From NCBI RefSeq assembly GCF_014205765.1, contig NZ_JACIIZ010000004.1:124001-188000 (forward strand): a DNA stretch of 64,000 nt. The letters are read 5' to 3'. The first letter of the stretch is position 1; every line of letters begins with the position of its first letter. Shown here piece by piece: positions 1-8,264 of this stretch. The position numbers and the translations under genes were made by a program. The notes beneath the pieces were generated by a model, which saw nothing but the letters and a program-made list of their open reading frames with translations, was not told where the DNA came from and did not search any database. The stretch comes from Nitrospirillum iridis. Lineage in GTDB: Bacteria; Pseudomonadota; Alphaproteobacteria; Azospirillales; Azospirillaceae.

Positions 1-192
1 CCTGGCCGTGACCGCCTGGGCGGCGGCCAGGCTGCGGGCATGGTCCTCCAGCCGTTCGACGCTGAACAGTTCGGCCCGGATGGGGGCCGTGTTGTCCCAC
101 GGCGCGGTCCTGGCGGGTCGGCTGAACGGATGGCGGAGGCGGTGGAGAAGGCTGGTGGCGTGAAGGGCGACGGGGGGGCGGGCCAAACTCAT
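1..192 (-). CDS. Cyclic beta-glucan synthase-like protein, N-terminal fragment (runs off left edge)
   Basis: Only the first 64 codons are in the window; the frame stays open to base 1. The start ATG (190-192) has a GGAG ribosome site that overlaps the stop codon region of the response regulator, so the two are an operon with a 7-base gap. Residues 36-60 read PIRAELFSVERLEDHARSLA followed by alanine-rich sequence, which I recognise as the conserved opening of the very large cyclic beta-1,2-glucan synthase/GH94-type proteins. Such proteins are inner-membrane enzymes making periplasmic glucans for osmotic adaptation. The identification rests on this short motif alone; a different large glycosyl hydrolase-like protein is possible. 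Confidence 0.55.
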   Translation of the reverse strand, partial: MSLARPPVALHATSLLHRLRHPFSRPARTAPWDNTAPIRAELFSVERLEDHARSLAAAQAVTAR

Positions 193-199
193 TGATCTC

Positions 200-610
200 C
201 TATGCGCCCGGTGTCTCGGGTGGGGGCTTTGCGGCGGCCGGCGGTCCCTTGAGCGCCGGCAGGGCGATGGCGTGCTGGATCGCCCGGACCAGGTCGGCCT
301 CGTAAAACGGCTTCTGGATCGATACCGCCCCCGGGTTCCGCGCCTGGACGCCCGCGCGGTCCCCGCTGATGAACAGGTGCGGAATGGCGTCCTGGCGCGC
401 GATCGTCGCCATGGCGCCGAGGCCGCTGCCTTCGCCCAACTGGGCGTCGACGATCATCAGGTCCGGCCGTAGCTGGGCCGCCGCCGCCACGGCACCGGCC
501 TCCGTCGTCTCGATGGCGCACACCTCGTGCCCCAGATCGACCAGCATCTCGGCCAGCAGCAGGCTGATCAGGGCGTTGTCTTCCACCAGCAGGATGCGGA
601 GCGTCCTCAT
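200..610 (-). CDS. Single-domain response regulator (CheY-like receiver)
   Basis: A 136-residue stand-alone receiver domain. It opens with MRTLRILLVEDN (acidic pair), has the phospho-acceptor aspartate in LMIVDAQL near residue 55, the signalling serine in FISGD, and the conserved lysine in IQKPF. There is no output domain, only a proline-rich tail, so it must act by protein contact or as a phosphate relay. I chose the ATG at 608-610 because it overlaps the Dps-like stop codon as ATGA and begins exactly at the receiver fold; longer in-frame extensions are proline/arginine rich and look non-coding. It sits between the Dps-like gene and the glucan synthase start, all leftward. The partner kinase is not identifiable; a related but degenerate copy lies at 2123-2506. 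Confidence 0.85.
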   Translation of the reverse strand: MRTLRILLVEDNALISLLLAEMLVDLGHEVCAIETTEAGAVAAAAQLRPDLMIVDAQLGEGSGLGAMATIARQDAIPHLFISGDRAGVQARNPGAVSIQKPFYEADLVRAIQHAIALPALKGPPAAAKPPPETPGA

Positions 611-1239
611 GGGCGGGGGGCGCTGTCCGGCCCGCCTTCGTTGGTCCACGATTCCAGGGAACCATCGGGTTTCGACAGCGCCGTCATGCCACCGGGGCCG
701 ACTTCCCCCTCGCCCATGGCGCGGGCCAGGCGGCGGAACCGTGAGGGCTGGACCGCCGCCGGGGCGTGGTGGGACTCGACCAGCCATAGCTGCTGATCGA
801 TGCCGCGCGTGATCTCCATCAGGATGTCGGCCGTCGCCGGGTCGCCGGCCTCCACGGCGTTGCCCGCCGCCTCGCGCGTCGCCTGCCCGAAGGAGGCCAA
901 GGCGCCCGACAGGGCGAACAGGTGGCGCGGCGCGTCGGCGACGCCCAGGTGATACGGCAACAGAAAGGATCGTTCCGCCGCCGCCTGGACCGTGCAGTGG
1001 GCGGTACCGCCCAGGGCGGCCGTGCGTCCGGCCAGCAGGTTCGCGTAGCCGTCCACCCGCGCCGCGACCCGATCAAACAGCAGGTGCAGTGCCACGCAAT
1101 TGGCGCCGCGCACATTCCATCGCGCCTGCCTCACCTGGGCGTGCAGATCGATGGCGGACGCCAGATGGTGGTTCAGGGTGTCGACGGATCGCGTTCGCAC
1201 CGTCGACGGCAAGGTGTTGCGGGTTGGGTGCATGGGCAT
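607..1239 (-). CDS. Dps-like ferritin-family protein with altered ferroxidase site
   Basis: Dps proteins are dodecamers that bind DNA and oxidise iron with peroxide. Residues 18-150 align with the Dps four-helix fold, especially QARWNVRGAN, LHLLFD and the TAALGG turn. Compared with the well-known E. coli ligands, the histidine of HWN is arginine here, the helix-C aspartate aligns with asparagine and the following glutamate with glycine, while the LH and FD ligands remain. Thus classical ferroxidase activity is doubtful (inference from alignment by eye). About 45 extra residues follow the fold. The start ATG at 1237-1239 has CGGAG four bases upstream; an ATG two codons later is also possible. 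The stop overlaps the response regulator start, indicating translational coupling. Confidence 0.75.
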   Translation of the reverse strand: MPMHPTRNTLPSTVRTRSVDTLNHHLASAIDLHAQVRQARWNVRGANCVALHLLFDRVAARVDGYANLLAGRTAALGGTAHCTVQAAAERSFLLPYHLGVADAPRHLFALSGALASFGQATREAAGNAVEAGDPATADILMEITRGIDQQLWLVESHHAPAAVQPSRFRRLARAMGEGEVGPGGMTALSKPDGSLESWTNEGGPDSAPRP

Positions 1240-1323
1240 GGTCTCCGGTGCGGGGCCCAACTGGCGTCGAGGGGCGGGCGTCGAGAGGCGGCCGTCAGTA
1301 GGCCGGGGGGCGCGGTGCCGCGG

Positions 1324-1884
1324 CTAGCGGCGTATCTTGGAAATCTTCGTGCCTTCGATGCTGATGCCGGCCATCAGCCCTTGCTGGTCGAAGATGAAGG
1401 CGTAGGCGTCGTCCTGCAGCGAGGAGGAGGACAGGTTCTTGGCGACGCCCTCATCCACGACGACGACCGTCGGCCCCACGCCGATCTCCCAGCCCTTGCT
1501 GTCGTAGACATAGGTTTCCGCCTTGGCGGTCATCAGGAAGACGACGTAGCCGTAGGACTGGGCGCCCGCCTGCAGGCCCCAGGAACCGGTGACGGAATTG
1601 TAATACCCCTGCACCTTCGGCCCCTGGCGCAGCACGCCCTCGCCATAGGCGCCGCCGAACACCAGGCCGGCCTTGACGATGTTGGGGAAGATCAGCACCG
1701 ACCGCGCCTTGCGCGACAGCGTTTCCGCCAGCGGGTTGGTCTTGTACAGGCGGTGCAGGGCCTGGTCGGCATCCTTGTTCAGGTCGTCCGCCGTGGCGGC
1801 GGTGGCGGTCTGGCCCGGTGCCAGGGCTGTCATGCCGGCCGTGGCCAGTGTCGCCGCCAGGAAAAGGGATCGGATCATGCTCAT
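1324..1884 (-). CDS. SYLF (Ysc84-type) lipid-binding domain protein, exported
   Basis: A 186-residue protein with a Sec-type signal peptide (MSMIRSLFLAATLATAG, cleavage expected near residue 29) followed by a complete SYLF domain. Hallmarks are DADQALHRLYKTNPLAETL, the KARSVLIFPN strand, the GGAYGEGVL loop and the C-terminal LSSSSLQDDAYAFIFDQQGL block. SYLF domains bind phosphoinositides in eukaryotes; bacterial members are periplasmic and of uncertain role, often stress-induced. A second copy at 2591-3163 is closely similar, so this is one half of a local duplication. The gene stands alone with about 85 bases before the Dps-like gene downstream. Confidence 0.88.
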   Translation of the reverse strand: MSMIRSLFLAATLATAGMTALAPGQTATAATADDLNKDADQALHRLYKTNPLAETLSRKARSVLIFPNIVKAGLVFGGAYGEGVLRQGPKVQGYYNSVTGSWGLQAGAQSYGYVVFLMTAKAETYVYDSKGWEIGVGPTVVVVDEGVAKNLSSSSLQDDAYAFIFDQQGLMAGISIEGTKISKIRR

Positions 1885-2122
1885 GGCAATGCGGTCCTGA
1901 TTTTTGAGGACGGCGGTTGAGCCCCCGCTTGGGAGGGTCAGCGCCAGGGCCCTGCCGCCGGATTTTCATCGGTCGGAACCCAGGGGAGACGGAACCGGGG
2001 GAGGTGACGGCGCCCAGGGCGGCCGGCGTCTCCGCCACGTCTAATGGCAGTGTGACGATAGCGGCATGCCTTCCGGCGCGGCAGCGTCGGAAACTACTCA
2101 GGCCGCCGACCGCGAATGTTGG

Positions 2123-2506
2123 CTATTCGGCGAAATGTCCCGGGCCCTGTCCGGCCAAGGAGGCCTTGAGGGCCCCGCTGATTTCCTGGATGAGGGCGGT
2201 TTCGAAGAAGGGCCTCTGCGTCGTGGCGAACCAAGGTCGCTGCGTCGCGATTTCGCTGCCGTCCCCGCGGATGAACAGGTGGGCGACCGGACCCGCGCGG
2301 TCGGTGTCGCCGATCCTGTCACCGACTTCGGCCAGCCGAGCGTCGACGATCATCAGGTCGGGCCGGTGCATGGTCGCGGCCGCCACCGCGCCCGCCCCGG
2401 TATGTTCAAGCGCGCAGACGTCATGCCCCATGCCGGTGAGCAACTCGGCCAAAAAGCGGCCGACCAGGACATTGTCGTCAACGACCACGATACGGAGCGA
2501 CTTCAT
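2123..2506 (-). CDS. Degenerate single-domain response regulator
   Basis: A 127-residue receiver-like protein starting MKSLRIVVVDDN, with the acceptor aspartate in LMIVDARL. It is clearly a paralogue of the regulator at 200-610 (shared GAGAVAAA and RPDLMIVDA segments). Two residues that normally complete phosphorylation switching are changed: the Ser/Thr position is arginine (LFIRGD) and the conserved lysine of KPF is arginine (QRPFF). It may therefore bind a partner without normal switching. The start at 2506 is where the receiver fold begins; an ATG 11 codons upstream exists but adds no domain sequence. It follows the second SYLF gene with an 84-base gap. Confidence 0.8.
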   Translation of the reverse strand: MKSLRIVVVDDNVLVGRFLAELLTGMGHDVCALEHTGAGAVAAATMHRPDLMIVDARLAEVGDRIGDTDRAGPVAHLFIRGDGSEIATQRPWFATTQRPFFETALIQEISGALKASLAGQGPGHFAE

Positions 2507-2590
2507 GGCTGCCTGCTTTCTAGAGGATGGCCCCCCCATCGCCGTTGACGGGGTCGGATGATGAACGCGATCCAGGTCCCCGGGCGGCGG

Positions 2591-3163
2591 TCAGCGCCGC
2601 ATTCGGGCGATCCTGGTGCCGTCGATATTGATACCGGCCATCAGCCCGTCCTGATCGAAGATGAAGGCGTAGGCGTCGTCCGGCAGCGATGAGGACGACA
2701 GTTTCGCGGCCGTCCCCTCATCCACCAGGACCACCGTCGGGCCCACGCCGATCTCCCAGCCCATGCTGTCCTGGGCGTAGATTTCAGCCTTCGGCGTCAT
2801 CAGGAAAACGACATAACCATAGGGCTGGGCGCCCGGCCACAGGTGGTCCGCCGGCAGGCCCAAGGGGGCGGCGACGCAATTGTAATAGCCCTCGACCCTC
2901 GATCCGCGTTTCAGCACCCCCTCGCCATAGGCGCTGCCGAGCACGAGGCCCGCCTTGACGACATTGGGAAAGATCAGTACCGAGCGGGCTTTTCGCGACA
3001 GGGTTTCGGCCAGGGCGTTGGTCTTGTACAGGCGATGCAGCGCCTGATCGGCGTCATTGTTCAAGTCGTTCACCGCCGGGAGGTCAAGCAATGACGCCCG
3101 GTCCATCGGCGTGAACGTGGCCAGCGACACAGCCAGAAAAAGCTGCTTTGCAATCAGAGCCAT
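2591..3163 (-). CDS. SYLF (Ysc84-type) lipid-binding domain protein, second copy
   Basis: 190 residues with a hydrophobic N-terminus (MALIAKQLFLAVSLATFTP) that looks like an export signal, then a SYLF domain very close to that at 1324-1884: DADQALHRLYKTNALAETL, KARSVLIFPNVVKAGL, AYGEGVL and LSSSSLPDDAYAFIFDQ. Compared with the first copy it carries a short insertion in the middle (PLGLPADHLWPGAQP). The start ATG at 3161-3163 has AAAGGAG seven bases upstream, which decides against the longer upstream frame. It is the first gene of a leftward pair with the degenerate response regulator. Role unknown beyond the family's lipid-binding association. Confidence 0.87.
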   Translation of the reverse strand: MALIAKQLFLAVSLATFTPMDRASLLDLPAVNDLNNDADQALHRLYKTNALAETLSRKARSVLIFPNVVKAGLVLGSAYGEGVLKRGSRVEGYYNCVAAPLGLPADHLWPGAQPYGYVVFLMTPKAEIYAQDSMGWEIGVGPTVVLVDEGTAAKLSSSSLPDDAYAFIFDQDGLMAGINIDGTRIARMRR

Positions 3164-3606
3164 AGGCGCGCTCCTTTCCCATGATGGAAACGTCGGCACT
3201 ATTCCAACTATAAATCCCGCTTGGGCCCGGTGGTGGAACCTCACCTCATGGTGGCCCCATCGGACTCGTGCCGCTCGTGCAGACCGGGCGTCACTAAAAT
3301 CCCAGGATGAATGTGGGTAGGTGCGGCAATCTCTAATTGTCGAGCCTAGCGATGGTCCGCCGGTCGCCACAGAATCGGAAAATACTTATAGGCCGGGGGT
3401 ATATGCCGTATCGGCAGTTTTTTATTCGAAGTTCATGTATAGTTCTCCTTTAATGAAGAAGTTGTGGTATCATTAAGTTCTTCGCCGTTTTTTGGCGGCA
3501 ATCAAAAGAATGAGAGCATGGCACTGAACCTTCCGGCCCAAGGGGGCGCGTGGCCGTCGGGTTTGTGCAACGGGGTGGGGGATGCTGTCCTCAAAGGGGG
3601 CACCCT
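3164..3606. other. 443-base gene-free region
   Basis: Divergent space between the SYLF gene and the large CheB/CheR fusion. It is richer in A+T than its neighbours, especially 3380-3500. It contains a compact rightward hairpin with a T-tract at 3404-3423 and a weaker hairpin CGCC...GGCG around GTTTTTT at about 3483-3498. I see no convincing protein-coding frame. It presumably holds the promoters of both flanking genes. Confidence 0.6.
3404..3423 (+). terminator. Rho-independent terminator-like hairpin
   Basis: TGCCG, loop TAT, CGGCA, then G and six T residues. This is the form of an intrinsic terminator for rightward transcription, yet no rightward gene lies upstream of it in the window. It could end a small RNA or act as an attenuator in the leader of the CheB/CheR fusion gene. 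Confidence 0.5.
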
Positions 3607-6600
3607 GTGGCTGCTGTGAACATCACCGTCGTTGGGATTGGTGCTTCGTCCGGGGGGCTTGAGGCCTGCCAGAAGCTCATGGACGCGCTGCCGCCGGACA
3701 ACGGCATGGCCTTCATCCTGGTGCAGCATCTCGACCCCACGCATGACAGCATGATGGTGGAATTGCTGGCCGGCCACACCACGATGGCGGTGCGGCAGGC
3801 CGCCGACGGCATGGCTGTCGAGCGTGATCATGTCTACGTCATTCCGCCGGGCACCTACCTCTCGGTTGGCGACGGCGCCCTCCATCTTTCCCCGCCGCAA
3901 GCCCCCCACGGCGCCCGCCTGCCATTCGACTTCCTGCTGCACAGTCTGGCGGACGTCTACGGCCCGCGCGCCGTGGGCGTGGTCCTGTCCGGCACCGGGG
4001 CCGACGGCAGCCTGGGGATGAAGGCCATACGGGAGAAATGCGGCCTGGTCATCGCCCAGGACCCGACGGAGGCCGGCTTTGATGGCATGCCGCGCAGTGC
4101 CATCCGGACGGGTGTCGTCGATCTGGTCCTACCCGTGGCGGCGATACCGGACGCGCTGATCACCTATGACCGGCGCATGCTGTTGGTCCAGGCGCCCGAT
4201 CCGGCGGCCCCGGCGGATTGGCTGCCGGAAGTCATCGCCCTGCTGCGGTCCCGCACCGCCTTCGATTTCACGCGCTACAAGGAGGGGACCCTGCGCCGGC
4301 GGACGGAGCGGCGCATGGCCATGGTGGCGGCCGGGGCGGACGGCATGGAAAGCTACCTGGATATCCTGCGCGCCGACCCGGGGGAGCTTGACCTTCTGGC
4401 CCGGGACCTCCTGATCAACGTCACCCAGTTCTTCCGCGACCCGGCGGTCTTCGACTATCTGGCGGAAAAGGTCGTGCCCGGCATGGTTGAAAGCCATCCG
4501 CCCGATCAACCCCTGCGCATCTGGATCGCCGGTTGCAGCACGGGCGAGGAAACCTATTCCCTGACCATGATCTTCCTGGAGGGGATCGTGGCGGCGAAGC
4601 GTGCGGTGAAGTTGCAGGTGTTCGCCTCCGACGTCGATCCCGACGCCGTGGCCACCGCCCGCAACGGCGTTTACCCGGAAACGATCGCCAACGACGTGTC
4701 CCCGGCGCGGCTGGCCCGTTTCTTCACCAAGGAGGACCAGGGCTATCGGGTGTCGTCCGACATGCGCGCGGTGGTGGTGTTCACGGTTCAGGACCTGCTG
4801 GCCGACCCGCCCTTCTCCCGCCTGGACCTGATCTCCTGCCGCAATCTCATGATCTATCTGCAGCCGGAGGCGCAGGCCAAGGTCATTTCCATCTTCCATT
4901 TCGCCCTGCGCGACGGCGGCGTCCTGCTGCTGGGCAGTGCTGAGACGGTCGGCGACACCGGCGGCCGCTTCACCGTCATTTCGAAGGCGGAGCGGCTGTA
5001 CCGCCATGTCGGCGGGATGCGGCCCGGCGATTTCAACCTGCCGGTCCTGGCTGGTGACGGCATACGGCCCTTGGTCCGGGTGGGGCAGGGGGGCGCCCCC
5101 CCGCGGCAGGCCGTTCTGGCGGATCTGACCCGGCGGCTGGTGGCGGAGGGCTACGCGCCGGCGGCGGTATTGGTCAATCGCCGCTATGAATGCCTGTATT
5201 CCCTGGGGCCGACGGACCGCTATCTGCGCGTCGCGCCCGGATATCCGTCCCATGACCTGCTGACCCTGGTGCGCCCGGGTGTCCGTACCGCGCTGCGTTC
5301 GGCGCTGGAGCGGGCCAGCCAGGAGAATACGCCCGCCGTCGTCTCCTCCGGCCGGATGTGGGACCAAGAGGACGGGCTTTCTTTCAGCATCGATGTGCAG
5401 CGGGTTCGCCATGATGGCGAGGACCTGCTCCTCGTTTGTTTCATCGATGCGCAGAAGTCCCCCGTGGCCCGCGACCATCCGGCCCCGCGGCTCAACCCGC
5501 CCAACGCGACCGATCTGGAACGGGAGCTTGAGATCACGCGCATGGCGCTGCAGGACGCCATCCGCAACCTGGAGATATCCAGCGAGGAACAGCGGGCCAT
5601 CAATGAGGAGGCGCTGTCGGTCAATGAGGAATACCAGTCCACCAATGAGGAACTGCTGACCTCCAAGGAGGAATTGCAGTCGCTCAATGAGGAACTGACG
5701 GCCCTCAACAGCCAGCTCCAGGAAACGTTGGAGCGCCAGCGCACCACCTCCGACGACTTGCAGAACGTGCTGTACAGCACCGATATCGCCACGCTTTTCC
5801 TGGACACGGAGTTGAAGATTCGCTTCTTCACCCCCGCCACCCGGGCGCTGTTCAGCATCATCCCCGGCGATGTCGGCCGCCCGCTGGCCGATTTGCGCGC
5901 GTTGGCGGCCGATGGCAGCCTGCTGACCGACGCGCAGGCCGTCCTGCGCGACTTGACCGCGGCGGAAAAGGAGATCGAGGCACCGGGCGGCCTGTGGTTC
6001 GTGCGGCGTATCCTGCCCTATCGCACCCACGGCCACGGGGTGGAGGGCGTCGTCGTGACCTTCACCGACATCACGGAGCGCAAGCGCACGGCCCAGGCTT
6101 TGGAAGACGCCAAGCGCGAGGCGGAGCAGGCGACGGCCGCCAAGTCGAGCTTTCTGGCGGCCGCCAGCCACGACCTGCGCCAGCCGTTGCAGACCTTGGC
6201 CCTGTTGCAGGGGATTTTGGCCAAGGCCGTGGACGGCCCAAAAGCCCAGGCCCTGGTGGCGCGGCTGGATGAGACGCTGGGCGCCATGGCGGGGATGCTG
6301 AACGCCCTGCTGGACATCAACCAGATCGAGGCCGGCGTCGTCAGCGCCGATGTCGCCGACTTCCCGGTCAACGACCTGTTCGACCGGTTGCGGGATGAAT
6401 TCACCTATCATGCGCAGGCACAAGGGCTGCAGTTCCGCCTGGTCCCCTGCAGCGTGCCGATCCGCAGCGACCCACGTCTGCTGGAACAGATGCTCCGCAA
6501 CCTTCTGTCCAACGCGCTGAAATACACCAAGCAGGGCCGCGTGCTGATGGGCTGCCGGCGCTATGCCGATCATCTGAGCATAGAGGTGTGGGACACCGGC

Positions 6601-7917
6601 ATCGGCATCCCGGAGGTGGCCCTGAAGGCCATCTTCGAGGAATACCACCAGTTGGACAACACGGCCCGCGTGCGCAGCCGGGGCTTGGGTCTGGGCTTGT
6701 CCATCGTCCAGCGCCTGGGCGCCCTGCTGGGTCATCGCGTCAACGTCCGATCCTGGACCGGCCGGGGCTCCGTCTTCGCCATCGAGATCCAGCCGCCGCC
6801 GCACGGGCCCATTCCCGTGGCGGCGATCGCTGGCCGGCACCGCGATCCGGCCAAGGATGCCCACCGCACCGGCATCCTGCTGGTGGTGGAGGATGATCCG
6901 GAGGTGCGGAGCGTGCTGTGCACGCTGCTCAAGGATGATGGACACCACATCGTGTCGGCCGCCGATGGCGCCGAGGCCGTGGACCTGATGACCCGGGGCG
7001 GTGTGCGACCCGATCTGATGCTGGCCGACTATGACCTGCCGGGCGACCTGGATGGCCTGCAGACGGCGACCCGGGTGCGTGAGAAGCTCGGGACCCCGCT
7101 TCCCGTGATGATCCTGACCGGCGACATCTCGACCCGAACCCTGCGCGCCATCGCTGATCACGATTGCCTGCACCTGAACAAGCCGATGAAGGCCCGGGAA
7201 TTGCTGTCGGCCGTCCAGGGGGTGCTGACGCGCATGCCCCCCCCGCCGGCGCTGTCCGCCGACCCGGAGGACGCCCCGGAGGACGCCCAGGATGACGCCC
7301 CTGGGGGGCCCGTCATCTTCATCGTCGATGATGACGCCCATGTCCGCGACAGCCTGCGTGAGGTGCTGGAGGCGGACGGGCGGATCGTTCGCGATTACGC
7401 CTCGTGCGAGGTTTTCCTGGAGGCCTATCGCCCGGGGGGCGAGGCCTGCCTGCTGGTCGACGCCGCCTTGCCGGGGATGAAGGGCTTGGACCTGTTGCGG
7501 CATCTGAAGCAGGCCGGTCATGCCCTGCCGGCGATCATGATCACCGGCAATGGCGATGTTCCCCTGGCCGTGGACGCCATGAAGGCGGGTGTTTCGGACT
7601 TCATCGAAAAGCCGGCCAGCCCGGGGGAGCTGCTGATCAGCGTGGACCATGCCCTGGAACGGGCGCGGGACGGGGGAAAGCTGCTGGCCTGGCACACCAG
7701 CGCCGCCGGCCATATGGCGGAACTCACCGATCGCCAGCGGCAGATCATGGACATGGTCCTGGCGGGCCATCCCAGCAAGAACATCGCAGCCGACCTCGGC
7801 ATCAGCCAGCGCACGGTGGAAAATCACCGGGCCGCGATCATGAAGCGGACCGGGGCCAAATCGCTGCCGGCCCTGGCCCGCCTGGCCCTGGCGGCCGCCT
7901 GGACGGCCGAGGACTAA
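3607..7917 (+). CDS. CheB-CheR-PAS-histidine kinase-receiver-receiver-LuxR fusion sensor protein
   Basis: A 1436-residue multidomain signalling protein. Order: CheB methylesterase (about 5-190, with GIGASSGGLE, LVQHL and GTGADGS supplying the Ser-His-Asp triad); CheR methyltransferase (about 205-480, with WIAGCSTGEETYS and SCRNLMIYL); a glutamate-rich coiled coil (about 635-716); PAS (to about 830); HisKA with SHDLRQPLQ near 860; HATPase with NALKYT, DTGIGI and GLGLGLS; receiver 1 (acceptor in LADYDLPG); receiver 2 of FixJ type (VDAALPG); and a C-terminal FixJ/LuxR helix-turn-helix (LTDRQRQIMDMV...SQRTVENHRAAI). No transmembrane segment is evident, so it is cytoplasmic. I prefer the GTG at 3607 (GGGGG upstream) because it starts at the CheB fold; GTG 3550 is an alternative. 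Having its own DNA-binding domain, it may sense, relay and regulate transcription alone. Confidence 0.9.
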   Translation: MAAVNITVVGIGASSGGLEACQKLMDALPPDNGMAFILVQHLDPTHDSMMVELLAGHTTMAVRQAADGMAVERDHVYVIPPGTYLSVGDGALHLSPPQAPHGARLPFDFLLHSLADVYGPRAVGVVLSGTGADGSLGMKAIREKCGLVIAQDPTEAGFDGMPRSAIRTGVVDLVLPVAAIPDALITYDRRMLLVQAPDPAAPADWLPEVIALLRSRTAFDFTRYKEGTLRRRTERRMAMVAAGADGMESYLDILRADPGELDLLARDLLINVTQFFRDPAVFDYLAEKVVPGMVESHPPDQPLRIWIAGCSTGEETYSLTMIFLEGIVAAKRAVKLQVFASDVDPDAVATARNGVYPETIANDVSPARLARFFTKEDQGYRVSSDMRAVVVFTVQDLLADPPFSRLDLISCRNLMIYLQPEAQAKVISIFHFALRDGGVLLLGSAETVGDTGGRFTVISKAERLYRHVGGMRPGDFNLPVLAGDGIRPLVRVGQGGAPPRQAVLADLTRRLVAEGYAPAAVLVNRRYECLYSLGPTDRYLRVAPGYPSHDLLTLVRPGVRTALRSALERASQENTPAVVSSGRMWDQEDGLSFSIDVQRVRHDGEDLLLVCFIDAQKSPVARDHPAPRLNPPNATDLERELEITRMALQDAIRNLEISSEEQRAINEEALSVNEEYQSTNEELLTSKEELQSLNEELTALNSQLQETLERQRTTSDDLQNVLYSTDIATLFLDTELKIRFFTPATRALFSIIPGDVGRPLADLRALAADGSLLTDAQAVLRDLTAAEKEIEAPGGLWFVRRILPYRTHGHGVEGVVVTFTDITERKRTAQALEDAKREAEQATAAKSSFLAAASHDLRQPLQTLALLQGILAKAVDGPKAQALVARLDETLGAMAGMLNALLDINQIEAGVVSADVADFPVNDLFDRLRDEFTYHAQAQGLQFRLVPCSVPIRSDPRLLEQMLRNLLSNALKYTKQGRVLMGCRRYADHLSIEVWDTGIGIPEVALKAIFEEYHQLDNTARVRSRGLGLGLSIVQRLGALLGHRVNVRSWTGRGSVFAIEIQPPPHGPIPVAAIAGRHRDPAKDAHRTGILLVVEDDPEVRSVLCTLLKDDGHHIVSAADGAEAVDLMTRGGVRPDLMLADYDLPGDLDGLQTATRVREKLGTPLPVMILTGDISTRTLRAIADHDCLHLNKPMKARELLSAVQGVLTRMPPPPALSADPEDAPEDAQDDAPGGPVIFIVDDDAHVRDSLREVLEADGRIVRDYASCEVFLEAYRPGGEACLLVDAALPGMKGLDLLRHLKQAGHALPAIMITGNGDVPLAVDAMKAGVSDFIEKPASPGELLISVDHALERARDGGKLLAWHTSAAGHMAELTDRQRQIMDMVLAGHPSKNIAADLGISQRTVENHRAAIMKRTGAKSLPALARLALAAAWTAED

Positions 7918-7967
7918 GCAGATTTTCCGAGCCCGCCCATGTGGGGGCGGAGTTCGGAAAATCTGCT
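7917..7967. terminator. Long perfect-arm inverted repeat after the fusion kinase gene
   Basis: The arms 7917-7930 and 7954-7967 are 14-base perfect reverse complements (AGCAGATTTTCCGA and its complement), and part of the interior (CCGCCC at 7933-7938 with GGGCGG at 7945-7950) can extend the stem. It begins at the last base of the stop codon. No T-tract follows, so it may be a mRNA 3'-end stabiliser or a bidirectional terminator rather than a textbook intrinsic terminator. Confidence 0.6.
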
Positions 7968-8264
7968 GAACCGCTGAACCATAGAGTCGGCCGGCTTCCG
8001 AGACCGTCCCGTCCCGCGCGGCGGCGTCCTGGTCCCATCCTACCGTAGGTAATTTCCGATTCTACCGCCGGGCGGTGGCGGGCCTTATCCTTCACCATCA
8101 TCCCAGGGTTTCGTTCCAGCGCTGGTCGTGGAACTGGGGCAGGCGGGTGGGGCCGGGGCACGCGATGCCCGTTTGTCCCCTCCGGCTGTCCAGGCTGTGC
8201 CCCAACACCATCAAGGGGCCGCCCGGGTGGTCAACCCGGCGCCATCCCTTCAGGAGTTCGTGTC
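7968..8264. other. Gene-free leader region before the DUF3309 genes
   Basis: About 300 bases without a convincing gene. It holds a small inverted repeat TACCGTAGGTA near 8041-8051, GTTCC...GGAAC spaced around an AGCGCT palindrome at about 8112-8133, and a hairpin CCGGGT-GGTCA-ACCCGG at about 8223-8239. AGGAG ends a few bases before the first DUF3309 start. I cannot assign a specific promoter. Confidence 0.4.

Noticed and set aside
4129-7827. 1232-codon open frame antisense to the large sensor gene
   Set aside because: It is a GC-rich mirror of a gene with clear domains; the antisense translation has no recognisable fold and repetitive Gln/His/Arg composition.
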